A DNA stretch of 32,005 nt from Oscillospiraceae bacterium (GTDB lineage Bacteria; Bacillota; Clostridia; Oscillospirales; Oscillospiraceae), in the NCBI GenBank assembly GCA_017440525.1, contig JAFSHB010000107.1, positions 1 to 32,005 of the forward strand, given 5' to 3'. How positions within the stretch are numbered: position 1 is the stretch's first letter; each line of letters starts with the position of its first letter. The notes below the pieces were generated by a model. The model was not told the DNA's origin. It saw only the letters and a program-made list of their open reading frames with translations, and made no database searches. Of the stretch, positions 7,940 through 15,130 are shown piece by piece. Position numbers and translations under genes: made by a program.

Positions 7940-8455
7940 ATGCGTCAGCTTTCCATGGTCCTGCGCGGTTTTGAAAAATTGCCGCCGATCGTTCTGAAGG
8001 AGGGATACGCCCTGCACACAGGCAGGGAAGGCTCTGCGCCTGTGTGGGAGGCGATCATCCGCGATTCCTTCCATATGGAGTTCTCCTACGAGAAGGAGCT
8101 GGACTACCCCGACTGTGGGCCCGACAACTGCTTCTTCGTATCTATCGGCGGTGAGGATGTGGCGACTGCCACCTCCTACACCAAGCCGGAAGTACCCGGT
8201 GCGGCATTCTTGCACATGGTGGCAGCCCATTCCAAGGGCCTTGGCAAAGGCGCGGGGAAGCTGGCTGTTCTGGCAGTGCTCCACGACCTTCGCGAGAAGG
8301 GCTATCAGGAGTGCCGCTTGTTCACCGATGATCACCGCCTGCCGGCCATCGGCCTGTATCTGGCCGTGGGCTTTGAGCCGATCGCGGAGGATGAAGAAAT
8401 GAAAGACCGCTGGGATGCGGTACAGCAGAAGCTGAAAGAAGGGAAATGCCTGTGA
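7940..8455 (+). CDS. GNAT-family N-acetyltransferase
   Basis: A 171-aa cytoplasmic acetyltransferase of unknown substrate. The acetyl-CoA-binding motif A is seen as HSKGLGKGAGKLAV (97-110), the R/Q-x-x-G-x-G/A pattern, preceded by the beta4 strand AAFLHMVA. Motif B follows as RLPAIGLYLAVGFEPI (133-148), where Y-x-x-x-GF is typical. The start at 7940 has AGAAGG upstream; the open frame extends back to 7853 inside the transporter gene but without a ribosome site. The HMVAAHSKGLGKGAG layout resembles the small GNAT proteins that Clostridia often carry. It overlaps the next gene by 4-10 bp, so the two are translationally coupled. Confidence 0.88.
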   Translation: MRQLSMVLRGFEKLPPIVLKEGYALHTGREGSAPVWEAIIRDSFHMEFSYEKELDYPDCGPDNCFFVSIGGEDVATATSYTKPEVPGAAFLHMVAAHSKGLGKGAGKLAVLAVLHDLREKGYQECRLFTDDHRLPAIGLYLAVGFEPIAEDEEMKDRWDAVQQKLKEGKCL

Positions 8456-9579
8456 AACTGAGCTGGAACACCTGCCTGAAGGTGGGCGTATCTGTTTTCG
8501 TGCTGTATCTTTGCATCGAGTTCTGGCCTGCCGTGGCAAAATTGCTGGCGGCGCTGATCGGTGCGGCTACGCCCCTGCTGGCAGGTGCGCTGGTGGCTTT
8601 TATCCTCAATATCCCCATGAGTGCCTTTGAGCGGCGGTTCTTCCCCCGGAGCGAAAAGAAAGCCGTCAAAAAGCTCAGACGGCCTGTTTGCATGATCGCC
8701 GCTGTGATCGCGGTGCTTGCCATCATCGTGCTGATCGGCTGGCTGGTCGTGCCGCAGCTGGTCTCCTGCGTGCAGCTGATCATCGAGCAGGTGCCGGGCT
8801 ATCTGGACCGCATGGTACACAAGCTGGAGCGGTGGGGCGTGTTCTCTCCCGAGACCATCGGTATGCTGGAAAAGATCGACTGGCCCTCCAAGCTCTCGGA
8901 GCTGGTGAAGGTCGTGACCTCCGGCATCGGCTCTGTGGCAGAGGTGGTCGTATCCACGATCGGCTCCGTGTTCTCCGGTGTGATCACCGGTGTTTTGAGC
9001 ATCATCTTCTCCATCTATCTGCTGCTGGGCAAGGATAAGCTGAAGGGGCAGTACCATAGGCTCGCCAGGCGGTATATGAATGAAAAGTGGATCAAAAAGA
9101 TCGACTATGTGGCCTGTATCACCAATGAGAGCTTCCACGATTATATCGTGGGCCAGTGCATCGAGGCGGTGATCTTAGGTGTGCTGTGTATGCTGGGCAT
9201 GTGGATCCTGCGGCTGCCTTACGCGCCCATGATCGGTGCGCTGATCGCCTTCACGGCCCTGATTCCTGTGGCAGGTGCCTTTATCGGCGGTGCTGTGGGT
9301 GCCTTCCTCATCCTGATGGTCTCGCCCATGCAGGCGCTGATCTTCCTCATCTTCCTTGTAGTGCTGCAGCAGCTCGAGGGCAACATCATCTATCCCAAGG
9401 TGGTCGGCACCTCTCTGGGGCTGCCCCCGATCTGGGTGCTGGCTGCCGTCACCATCGGCGGTGGTGTGCTGGGGATCCTGGGCATGCTTTTGGGCGTGCC
9501 GCTGACTGCCGCGATCTATCGTATCCTCCGCGAGGATATCCACAAAAACGATCCACAGCCTCCGGCGGAAGAATCGTAA
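8446..9579 (+). CDS. AI-2E family transporter (PerM/YdbI-like permease)
   Basis: A 377-aa polytopic membrane protein. There are two N-terminal membrane helices (about 12-30 and 38-56), one near 82-103, a soluble amphipathic stretch (about 115-185), and a cluster of helices to the end. The C-terminal signature GNIIYPKVVGTSLGLPPIWVL followed by GGGVLGILGMLLGVP is diagnostic of the AI-2E exporter (UPF0118) family. Members export autoinducer-2 or act as Na+/H+ antiporters; the substrate cannot be told from sequence. The ATG at 8446 has GGG only 2 nt upstream. The GTG at 8452 has GAAGGG about 8 nt upstream and overlaps the preceding stop as GTGA, so it may be the real start (375 aa). A hairpin follows the gene. 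Confidence 0.92.
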   Translation: MPVKLSWNTCLKVGVSVFVLYLCIEFWPAVAKLLAALIGAATPLLAGALVAFILNIPMSAFERRFFPRSEKKAVKKLRRPVCMIAAVIAVLAIIVLIGWLVVPQLVSCVQLIIEQVPGYLDRMVHKLERWGVFSPETIGMLEKIDWPSKLSELVKVVTSGIGSVAEVVVSTIGSVFSGVITGVLSIIFSIYLLLGKDKLKGQYHRLARRYMNEKWIKKIDYVACITNESFHDYIVGQCIEAVILGVLCMLGMWILRLPYAPMIGALIAFTALIPVAGAFIGGAVGAFLILMVSPMQALIFLIFLVVLQQLEGNIIYPKVVGTSLGLPPIWVLAAVTIGGGVLGILGMLLGVPLTAAIYRILREDIHKNDPQPPAEES

Positions 9580-9582
9580 AAC

Positions 9583-9611
9583 AGATCCGCCGGCAGCTTG
9601 CCGGCGGATCT
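9583..9611 (+). terminator. Hairpin after the AI-2E gene
   Basis: A stem of 12-13 bp (AGATCCGCCGGCA/TGCCGGCGGATCT) with a 3-nt loop, followed by only TTTGTC. It begins 4 nt after the stop. The weak T-tract suggests partial termination or an RNA-stability hairpin between this gene and the downstream hydrolase gene. Confidence 0.65.
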
Positions 9612-9631
9612 TTGTCAAGAAAGGAGCTGCT

Positions 9632-10420
9632 ATGAAAAAACTGATCGTATTTGCCGATCACGGCCTTGATGATGCCGCTGCGACGGCTACGCTCCTGCGG
9701 TACCATGACCGCTTTGATGCCATCGATATCGTGGCCATCGGCGGCAATGTGCCCAGTGATGTGTCGCTGCGGAATTGCAGTACGCTGCTCTCCTATTTCC
9801 CAGCGGTGTGGGAAAAGATCACTGTGGTGGATACCACGGCAGAGCCTCAGCCCAGTGAGTATCTTGCCCATATCCATGGGAACGACGGCATGGGCGATCT
9901 TTTCGACCATACGAGGAAGTGTGCGGTCAGGACCGTGTCTTTTGCGGATTGGCTCCCGACCACGGATGGTACGGAGCTTCTTCTGAGCCTTGGCCCCATG
10001 ACCATGGTGAAGCCCCTGATGGAGCGGCACAGCACCTATTTCCCCGTGATCATGGGCGGCAGAGTACGCACAGCGCCCAATTACCATGGCTATGAATTCA
10101 ACCATGGGCTGGACAAAGCGGCATTTGCCGCCTGCACCAGGGTCCCCCATGCGGCGATCACGCTGGATACGGTGCGGACGCCTGCGCTGGATATGCGCCT
10201 GCGGGAGATCGCAGGAGATGACATCCATGCTCAGATCGTCCGGGCCGACCAGAAGCTCAGCATCACGCGGGGCGAGGAGGGCTGCTTCCTCTGGGACGAT
10301 GTGGCGGCGGCCTATCTGCTGTGGCCCGACCGCTTCCGGCTGGATGCGGAAACGGACCAGGACGGCAACCGCATCTTCCAGGCGGTGTATGTCTCGGATA
10401 AGCTGTATTACGCAGAATAA
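9632..10420 (+). CDS. Inosine-uridine nucleoside hydrolase-like protein
   Basis: A 262-aa protein of the nucleoside N-ribohydrolase fold, which splits ribonucleosides into base and ribose using a bound calcium. The N-terminal metal motif reads FADHGLDDAAA: Asp9, Asp13 and Asp14 match the D-P-G-x-D-D aspartates of the family, while the preceding family Asp is Phe7 and the usual Pro is His10. Further family landmarks are HGNDGMGD (82-89), GPMTMV (121-126, family GPLTN), EFNHGLDKAAF (155-165, family EFN--DP-AA) and LWDDVAAAYLLWPD (220-233, family HDPLA-A), in which Asp222 is kept but the usual His is Trp221. The protein is somewhat shorter than usual (about 310 aa). It is therefore a divergent member, and its substrate may differ. 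AAAGGAG lies 7 nt before the ATG. Confidence 0.75.
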   Translation: MKKLIVFADHGLDDAAATATLLRYHDRFDAIDIVAIGGNVPSDVSLRNCSTLLSYFPAVWEKITVVDTTAEPQPSEYLAHIHGNDGMGDLFDHTRKCAVRTVSFADWLPTTDGTELLLSLGPMTMVKPLMERHSTYFPVIMGGRVRTAPNYHGYEFNHGLDKAAFAACTRVPHAAITLDTVRTPALDMRLREIAGDDIHAQIVRADQKLSITRGEEGCFLWDDVAAAYLLWPDRFRLDAETDQDGNRIFQAVYVSDKLYYAE

Positions 10421-10443
10421 AAGGAGCGGAGACCGCTCCTTTT
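10419..10443. terminator. Bidirectional terminator
   Basis: The stem AAAAGGAGCGG/CCGCTCCTTTT with a 3-nt loop overlaps the hydrolase stop and is followed by ATTTC on +. On - it gives CCTTTTATTCTG after the DUF1893 gene, whose stop lies inside the hairpin. It serves both convergent genes. Confidence 0.85.
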
Positions 10444-10861
10444 ATTTCATATTTCGCAAAAGCTCCCGCTTTTTCAAAAGGGCATCCAATGCGGCTTCCG
10501 GGTCTTCGATCGTCTGCACCGTCTCCTCCATGGGGCATATGCCAGTGCCCCGGCGGTTTATGATGTGGGGTGTCAGCGTGCCATAGGCACAGGGGATGCC
10601 GTGCGTCTGGAGCACCTGCAAGCCTGCTTCGCTCATGACCGCTCCATAGACCTCCCGTATGCCTGCCAGTACGAACAGCAGGGCCGCAGCCTTGCCTACG
10701 ATCTTGTCTGCCGCAGAGAAGCTGCGGAGGTCCTTTCCCTCTGACAGCCAGTCCAGCATGGGGGAGATCCCTGTTTTTTGGGAGGCATATACCGTATCGC
10801 CCCTGCACAGCACACAGGTGTTGGTGTCCAGCAGGGCCATGGCCCGGTCTATATCACGCAT
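10442..10861 (-). CDS. DUF1893-family protein
   Basis: A 139-aa protein. The pattern LLDTNTCVLCRGDTVYAS (11-27), DKIVGKAAALLFVLAG (52-67), VYGAVMSEAGLQVL (71-84) and INRRGTGICPMEETV (101-115) matches the DUF1893 family. The family's structural representative, Thermotoga TM1506, was described as having a cytidine-deaminase-like fold, but no deaminase activity is established to my knowledge. Cys16, Cys19 and Cys109 are in the conserved blocks. The gene overlaps the 3' end of the larA-like gene by 8 bp and has no promoter of its own, so it is the second gene of a two-gene operon. Function unknown; a link to lactate or hydroxyacid metabolism is only inferred from the context. Confidence 0.75.
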   Translation of the reverse strand: MRDIDRAMALLDTNTCVLCRGDTVYASQKTGISPMLDWLSEGKDLRSFSAADKIVGKAAALLFVLAGIREVYGAVMSEAGLQVLQTHGIPCAYGTLTPHIINRRGTGICPMEETVQTIEDPEAALDALLKKRELLRNMK

Positions 10862-12137
10862 CGGGCAGCACCATGACGCTGACGCCGTCGGGGATGGCGG
10901 TGATGGAGGCGTTGGGATCGCCGACGATGCCCTCTGCCAGCCGCAGTGCTTCCTCCGGAGAGTGGGCAGGGATCATATGCAGGCCCTTCACCATCTCGTC
11001 CGGAGCATCAGACACATAGATGACAGATGCCCTTTGCAGCACACGGATAAAGATCTGGGTCTGCCACTGGTCGGGCTCGGTCTCATTACGGCCCCTGTCG
11101 AGGAATACCTGCATGGTCTTGGCGATGTCGGGCTGGGATGCCATCTGGTCATAGAAGTGCTGACCGCCGTGACCGTCACCCGACTTGGCAAGCATGATGA
11201 TCGCACCGCCGGGCTTTACGGCGGCTTCCGCCGCTGTCATGCCCTTGACTGCCTGATAGATGTTCTGGTCGAGGGGATAGCCGCCGTTGGTGGAGATCAC
11301 GATGTCCGAGGGCTTTGCCTTCACCCGGCACAGGGAGGAGAGGAACCGGCAGCCCTCTGCGTGGGCCTCGGCCACATCACCTGCCACGGCGAAGATCGGC
11401 TGTTTGTTCTGGTCGATGACCACATTGACGATGAAGCGCAAGCCTGCCTTCTGCGCTGCCCAGAGCATATCTGCGTGGATGGGGTTGCCCTCCAGCACAC
11501 CGGTGCGGGCCTTGGGATGGGCGATGAACTCCGAGCAGTGGTTGGCAAGGACGGAGATCCTGCCTGCCACACCGGGCAGCACGCTCTTTCTGCCGCCGGA
11601 GAAGCCTGCGAAGAAATGGGGCTCGATGAAGCCCTCGGAGACCAGAAGATCGGCTTCTGCGGCAAGGCGGTTTATCAGCAGCTCACCGCCGGAGGGCAGA
11701 GTGCCGATCGAGACCAGCTCCTCCGCTTTCGCGCAGTCATGGACCACGATGCGCTCCTGCTCCACGATCGCGCTGCCGAATTTGTCGATCAGCTCCTGCT
11801 TCGTGGTGTCTCGGTGGCAGCCGGTGGCGATCAGGATGGTGATCTGAGCATCCGGTGCGCCTCTGCGAAGCTCCCGCAGCATCGGCGGGATGATGACCTT
11901 GCTGGGGACGGGGCGGGTGTGGTCGCTGGCGATGATGACGATGTTTTTCTTTCCGCGGCTCAGTTCGTGCAAAGGGGCAGAGCCGATGGGATGGGTCAGC
12001 GCATCCTCCACCAGTGCTTCGGGGGTGCGGTCTGCTTTGTAGTGATGCAGCTTCGATACCAGAACGGCGTCCAGCCGCTCGGCGGGGATATCCAGCGATA
12101 AGCATTCTTTTCCATAGGGGAATCGGATGATAGGCAT
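10854..12137 (-). CDS. larA: Nickel-dependent lactate racemase family protein
   Basis: A 427-aa LarA homologue. LarA interconverts D- and L-lactate (relatives use other 2-hydroxyacids) with a nickel pincer nucleotide cofactor. With the start at 12137, the key residues fall at the same numbers as I recall for the Lactobacillus plantarum enzyme: Asp72 and Arg75 (SDHTRPVP), His108 (TGCHR), His174 (EPHFFAG), Lys184 (SGGRKS, cofactor attachment) and His200 (LANH, nickel ligand). The start is supported by AAAGGAG 6 nt upstream; the frame extends to 12212 without support. A strong promoter lies at 12194-12166. Cofactor genes larB, larC and larE are not in the window. The substrate could be another 2-hydroxyacid, since the family is broad. 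Confidence 0.9.
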   Translation of the reverse strand: MPIIRFPYGKECLSLDIPAERLDAVLVSKLHHYKADRTPEALVEDALTHPIGSAPLHELSRGKKNIVIIASDHTRPVPSKVIIPPMLRELRRGAPDAQITILIATGCHRDTTKQELIDKFGSAIVEQERIVVHDCAKAEELVSIGTLPSGGELLINRLAAEADLLVSEGFIEPHFFAGFSGGRKSVLPGVAGRISVLANHCSEFIAHPKARTGVLEGNPIHADMLWAAQKAGLRFIVNVVIDQNKQPIFAVAGDVAEAHAEGCRFLSSLCRVKAKPSDIVISTNGGYPLDQNIYQAVKGMTAAEAAVKPGGAIIMLAKSGDGHGGQHFYDQMASQPDIAKTMQVFLDRGRNETEPDQWQTQIFIRVLQRASVIYVSDAPDEMVKGLHMIPAHSPEEALRLAEGIVGDPNASITAIPDGVSVMVLPDA

Positions 12138-12165
12138 AGAGATGCTCCTTTCAGGTTCTCTTTCA

Positions 12166-12194
12166 ACTGTATCATATCGATATAAAAGTGTCAA
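12166..12194 (-). promoter_or_regulatory. Promoter of the larA-DUF1893 operon
   Basis: On the minus strand a consensus TTGACA (12194-12189), a 17-bp spacer and TACAGT (12171-12166), 28 bp before the start codon. The spacer contains the palindrome ATATCGATAT, a possible operator. Confidence 0.8.
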
Positions 12195-12254
12195 TATCAG
12201 CACAATGCACAAGAAAAAGCGCGGGAAAGAAAGGAGTTTTACCGTATATTTCGG

Positions 12255-12282
12255 TTGACTTTTGGAAAAATATCTGTATACT
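12255..12282 (+). promoter_or_regulatory. glyA promoter
   Basis: TTGACT (12255-12260), a 16-bp spacer and TATACT (12277-12282). Transcription should begin near 12289, just before the decayed aptamer described next, giving a leader of about 220 nt. Confidence 0.75.
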
Positions 12283-12299
12283 GTTTAGTGAAGCAAATA

Positions 12300-12338
12300 G
12301 CCAAAGATGCTTTCCGAAACGCGAGCCGAATCGGAAAG
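12300..12338 (+). ncRNA. Vestigial first glycine aptamer (ghost aptamer)
   Basis: GCCAAAGATGC (12300-12310) matches GCCGAAGGTGC of the intact aptamer (12373-12383) at 9 of 11 positions, and CGCGAGCCGAATC (12320-12332) is repeated exactly at 12388-12400. Between and around them an 8-bp stem CTTTCCGA/TCGGAAAG (12310-12317 with 12331-12338) can form. The CTCAGGCAAA core and the closing P1 strand of a working aptamer are absent. It looks like the remnant of the first half of a tandem glycine riboswitch. Confidence 0.55.
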
Positions 12339-12344
12339 AGGAGG

Positions 12345-12422
12345 ACTCTCTGGAGAACACATTGAGTTGTGTGCCGAAGGTGCAAGGCGCGAGCCGAATC
12401 TCTCAGGCAAACGGACAGAGAT
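12345..12422 (+). ncRNA. Glycine riboswitch aptamer
   Basis: The conserved core of the glycine aptamer is present: P1 TCTCTG (12347-12352) pairs with CAGAGA (12416-12421), GGAGAA follows the 5' strand, then GCCGAAGGTGCAA (12373-12385), a small GGC-GCGA-GCC hairpin with a GNRA loop (12386-12395), and GAATCTCTCAGGCAAA then GGACAGAG. It binds glycine and controls glyA, located 89 nt downstream, through the terminator at 12453-12485. Glycine riboswitches usually control glycine cleavage genes; control of glyA is also known. Confidence 0.9.
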
Positions 12423-12452
12423 GCAGATATCACCCGCGTATCGGTGTGTTGT

Positions 12453-12485
12453 GCAGTCCTGCTCGAAGGGGCTGCTTTTGTTTTA
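12453..12485 (+). terminator. Riboswitch-controlled intrinsic terminator
   Basis: The stem GCAGTCCT/GGGGCTGC (12453-12460 with 12467-12474, including two G-U pairs) and a short loop are followed by TTTTGTTTT. Its 5' arm AGTCCT (12455-12460) is exactly complementary to AGGACT at 12342-12347, next to the 5' strand of aptamer P1, so an alternative pairing that blocks the terminator is possible. Confidence 0.75.
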
Positions 12486-12510
12486 ATTCTAGAAAAGGAT
12501 GTTTTTTGCT

Positions 12511-13767
12511 ATGCTTTCCAAACCTCTTGAGTCTATCGAATTCGTATCTTCCTTCGATCCTGAGCTGGCCGCCATGATGGGACGGGAGCTGACCCGCCAG
12601 CAGGACGGTCTGGAGCTGATCGCTTCCGAGAATTTCGCCTCTCCCGCTGTTATCGCTGCCATGGGCTCTGTTCTGACCAACAAATATGCCGAAGGTCTGC
12701 CCGGCAACCGCTACTATGGCGGCTGTCAGTGTGTGGATGAAGTGGAGGCGCTTGCCATCGAGCGCGCCAAGCAGCTCTTCGGTGCCAAGTTTGCCAATGT
12801 CCAGCCCCACTCCGGCGCACAGGCCAATGCCGCTGTGGAGGTGGCTCTGCTGGAGCCGGGCGATACCCTCATGGGCATGAGCCTTGCAAACGGCGGTCAT
12901 CTGACCCACGGTCATCCCGCCAATCTCTCCGGCAAGTACTACGATGTGGTCTCCTACGATGTGGATCATGAGACGGGCCGCATCGACTACGACGAAGTGC
13001 GCGATATGGCCAAGAAGACCAGCCCCAAGCTGATCATCGCAGGCGCTTCCGCCTATCCCCGCGCCATCGATTTCAAGATCTTTGCCGATATCGCGCATGA
13101 GGTCGGCGCTTACCTGATGGTGGATATGGCCCACATCGCGGGCCTCGTGGCAGGCGGTCAGCATATGAGCCCCATGGACTATGCCGATATCGTCACCACC
13201 ACTACCCACAAGACCCTCCGCGGCCCTCGCGGCGGTCTGATCCTCAGCAATAATGAGGAGATGTTCAAAAAGCTCAATTCCGGTGTCTTCCCCGGCACTC
13301 AGGGCGGCCCTCTGGAGCATGTGATCGCCGCCAAGGCCGTCTGCTTCAAGGAAGCTATGGATCCTTCCTTCAAGACCTACGCCGCCAATGTGGTCAAGCA
13401 TGCCAAGATCATGGCAGAGGCGCTTCTGGCAGAGGGCTTCGATCTGGTCTCCGGCGGTACGGACAACCATCTGATGCTTGCCGATCTGCGCCCCATGCAC
13501 ATCACCGGCAAGGAGCTGCAGGAGCGTCTGGATGCGAACCACATCACCCTGAACAAGAATGCCATCCCCGGCGATCCCGAGAAGGCTTCCGTCACCAGCG
13601 GTGTCCGCATCGGCACGGCGGCTGTCACGACCCGCGGTCTCGGTGAAGCGGAGATGCCTCAGATCGCCCGCTGCATCGCCATGACTGCCCGTGACTTCGA
13701 GGGCACCCGCAAAGAGGTCCTCGATACGGTCCACGCCATCTGCGAAAAGTTCCCCATGTATAAGTAA
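12511..13767 (+). CDS. glyA: Serine hydroxymethyltransferase
   Basis: A PLP enzyme interconverting serine plus tetrahydrofolate with glycine plus 5,10-methylene-tetrahydrofolate; it supplies one-carbon units and glycine. With the start at 12511 it has 418 aa, normal for the family. Signatures: [13 protein letters not shown] (35-47), [15 protein letters not shown] (57-71), [11 protein letters not shown] (96-106), [14 protein letters not shown] (203-216) and [17 protein letters not shown] (226-242), with PLP-binding Lys234. An in-frame ATG at 12499 directly abuts the AAAAGG and is too close to it; the one at 12511 is 12 nt away and gives a typical N-terminus. The leader carries a glycine riboswitch, which fits product or substrate sensing. 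A strong terminator follows. Confidence 0.98.
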   Translation: MLSKPLESIEFVSSFDPELAAMMGRELTRQQDGLELIASENFASPAVIAAMGSVLTNKYAEGLPGNRYYGGCQCVDEVEALAIERAKQLFGAKFANVQPHSGAQANAAVEVALLEPGDTLMGMSLANGGHLTHGHPANLSGKYYDVVSYDVDHETGRIDYDEVRDMAKKTSPKLIIAGASAYPRAIDFKIFADIAHEVGAYLMVDMAHIAGLVAGGQHMSPMDYADIVTTTTHKTLRGPRGGLILSNNEEMFKKLNSGVFPGTQGGPLEHVIAAKAVCFKEAMDPSFKTYAANVVKHAKIMAEALLAEGFDLVSGGTDNHLMLADLRPMHITGKELQERLDANHITLNKNAIPGDPEKASVTSGVRIGTAAVTTRGLGEAEMPQIARCIAMTARDFEGTRKEVLDTVHAICEKFPMYK

Positions 13768-13770
13768 GTG

Positions 13771-13806
13771 CTTGCGCCCCGTCCAATGACGGGGCGCAAG
13801 TTTTTT
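13771..13806 (+). terminator. Intrinsic terminator of glyA
   Basis: A perfect 13-bp stem CTTGCGCCCCGTC/GACGGGGCGCAAG with a CAAT loop, followed by TTTTTT. It starts 4 nt past the glyA stop. The last two T's overlap the stop of the convergent VWA gene. Confidence 0.95.
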
Positions 13807-15130
13807 ACAGGTAAGCGGCAAGCCCCCACGGTGGGGAGATGGATCTGTCTGTCAGGAGCCACAGCAGGGGGATATCCGAGGGCGGAGGGAAGGTGTCCTG
13901 TCCGTCTGTGACGATCACTGCGGCAGAGAGCCGATCGTGCATGGTCAAGACTGCATCCACGGCCGCAGAGAGGTCTGTGCCGCCTCCGCCTCTGGGGCAG
14001 ATCCCGGAGAGCTCCGTCACGGAGGAGAAGGGGATGGGGGCATAGACGGCGGTATCGAAGAAGCCCAACAGGCCGTGCAGCTCGCCGCCGAACTGTCCGA
14101 TGGCACTGCAGATCTCTCCGTAGACGGTATCGAGGACACGGACATCCATCGAGGCGGAGGTGTCCACCAGAAAAAGCACATCCTTCAATGTCGGCACGAC
14201 CTTGCGGAAGGATGGGAGGAAGAAGCATCCTCCACGGCGTCGATCCGGTGGGAGGAAGGAGTAGTCGCACAGATCCGGCTGTAAGAATCTGTGCAAAAGC
14301 TCGCGCCATGGGACATTGGCGGCGCAGGCCCTCTGCCAGCTCCTGTCGGTGCAGTCGGAGAACTGTTGCATCCTGTCCTTCGTATCCCGCAGGGCGGATA
14401 GGCTTTGAGAGAGCTCTGCGGTCATGACGGACAGCGCCGCAAGGGGGCTGTCGTCCGGGTCGCTTCGTTCTGTGGGCGGTGTCGGGGGCAGGATCGGTCT
14501 GTACGGACTGCGCCGAAGGACGATGTCCGGCTCATGATCTTCTGCGGGGAGGATCAGATCCTCCGGGTCTTCATCCTCCGGGGAGAGGACCACGATGCCA
14601 AGGGCGCCGCAGTCATCGTTTTCGGTCCAGAAGCAGTCGGAATCCACCATATATTTCCTGCGCCGTGCTGACGGCTCACAGGAGGGGTCGAAGGGCGTCT
14701 GATGAAAGGCCTCGGTCGGAGACAGGTGTGCGCCTTCCGTGCGGGGGAAGAAGGTCTCATGATAGATCGTGCCGATGCCGGGGAGCTTGTCATCGATCCA
14801 GCCCAGTTCCCGCAGGCGGGAATTGGCGATGATATCGCAGGCCAGATGCCAGCGGTCGCCCTGATAGAACGCCGGGCGGTCCAGATGCTCCAGTCGGATA
14901 TGCATGAGCTGGTGACTGAGGATAAAGCGCAGCGCATAGGGCGATAGCTTTTGCAGCCAATTGGGGTCAAAGTAGATGCATCTGCCGTTGGTGGAGATCC
15001 TGTCCATGCCGGATACTGCCACATAGCGGAGCTCCAGCAGGGGCTCTGCAAAGTCGTAGTCCTTGTGCAGCAGATGCAAACGCGCCTCCTGCAGCATCCG
15101 TCTGAGCTGCTGCTTCTTTTGCGCGGTCAT
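13805..15130 (-). CDS. VWA-domain protein with N-terminal metallopeptidase-like domain
   Basis: A 441-aa cytoplasmic protein of the DUF2201/VWA-like type. The N-terminal part (about 5-130) matches the putative metallopeptidase module usually marked by HExxHxxxxH; here residues 73-81 read HQLMHIRLEH, so the catalytic Glu is Gln74 (codon CAG). WHLACDIIANSRL (94-106) is the following conserved helix. A charged, Pro/Asp-rich linker (about 150-260) leads to a C-terminal VWA domain with a full MIDAS: DTSAS (323-327), Thr385 (GGGTDL) and Asp409 (VTDGQD). The start is at 15130: its ATG overlaps the stop of the ATPase gene as ATGA. The frame continues upstream to 15406 but only inside that gene. MoxR/VWA pairs act as chaperone-like machines for metal insertion or complex activation. 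The client is unknown. Confidence 0.85.
   Translation of the reverse strand: MTAQKKQQLRRMLQEARLHLLHKDYDFAEPLLELRYVAVSGMDRISTNGRCIYFDPNWLQKLSPYALRFILSHQLMHIRLEHLDRPAFYQGDRWHLACDIIANSRLRELGWIDDKLPGIGTIYHETFFPRTEGAHLSPTEAFHQTPFDPSCEPSARRRKYMVDSDCFWTENDDCGALGIVVLSPEDEDPEDLILPAEDHEPDIVLRRSPYRPILPPTPPTERSDPDDSPLAALSVMTAELSQSLSALRDTKDRMQQFSDCTDRSWQRACAANVPWRELLHRFLQPDLCDYSFLPPDRRRGGCFFLPSFRKVVPTLKDVLFLVDTSASMDVRVLDTVYGEICSAIGQFGGELHGLLGFFDTAVYAPIPFSSVTELSGICPRGGGGTDLSAAVDAVLTMHDRLSAAVIVTDGQDTFPPPSDIPLLWLLTDRSISPPWGLAAYL

Noticed and set aside
10659-12101. A 480-codon + strand open frame
   Set aside because: It is antisense to the larA and DUF1893 genes, whose residues match known families in detail.
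12342-12347. AGGACT as a ribosome binding site for a leader peptide
   Set aside because: No suitable start codon follows at a proper distance, and the segment is part of the riboswitch structure.
12188-12577. A 129-codon + strand open frame across the riboswitch
   Set aside because: It starts upstream of the glyA promoter and reads through the aptamer and terminator; the RNA structure explains the sequence better.
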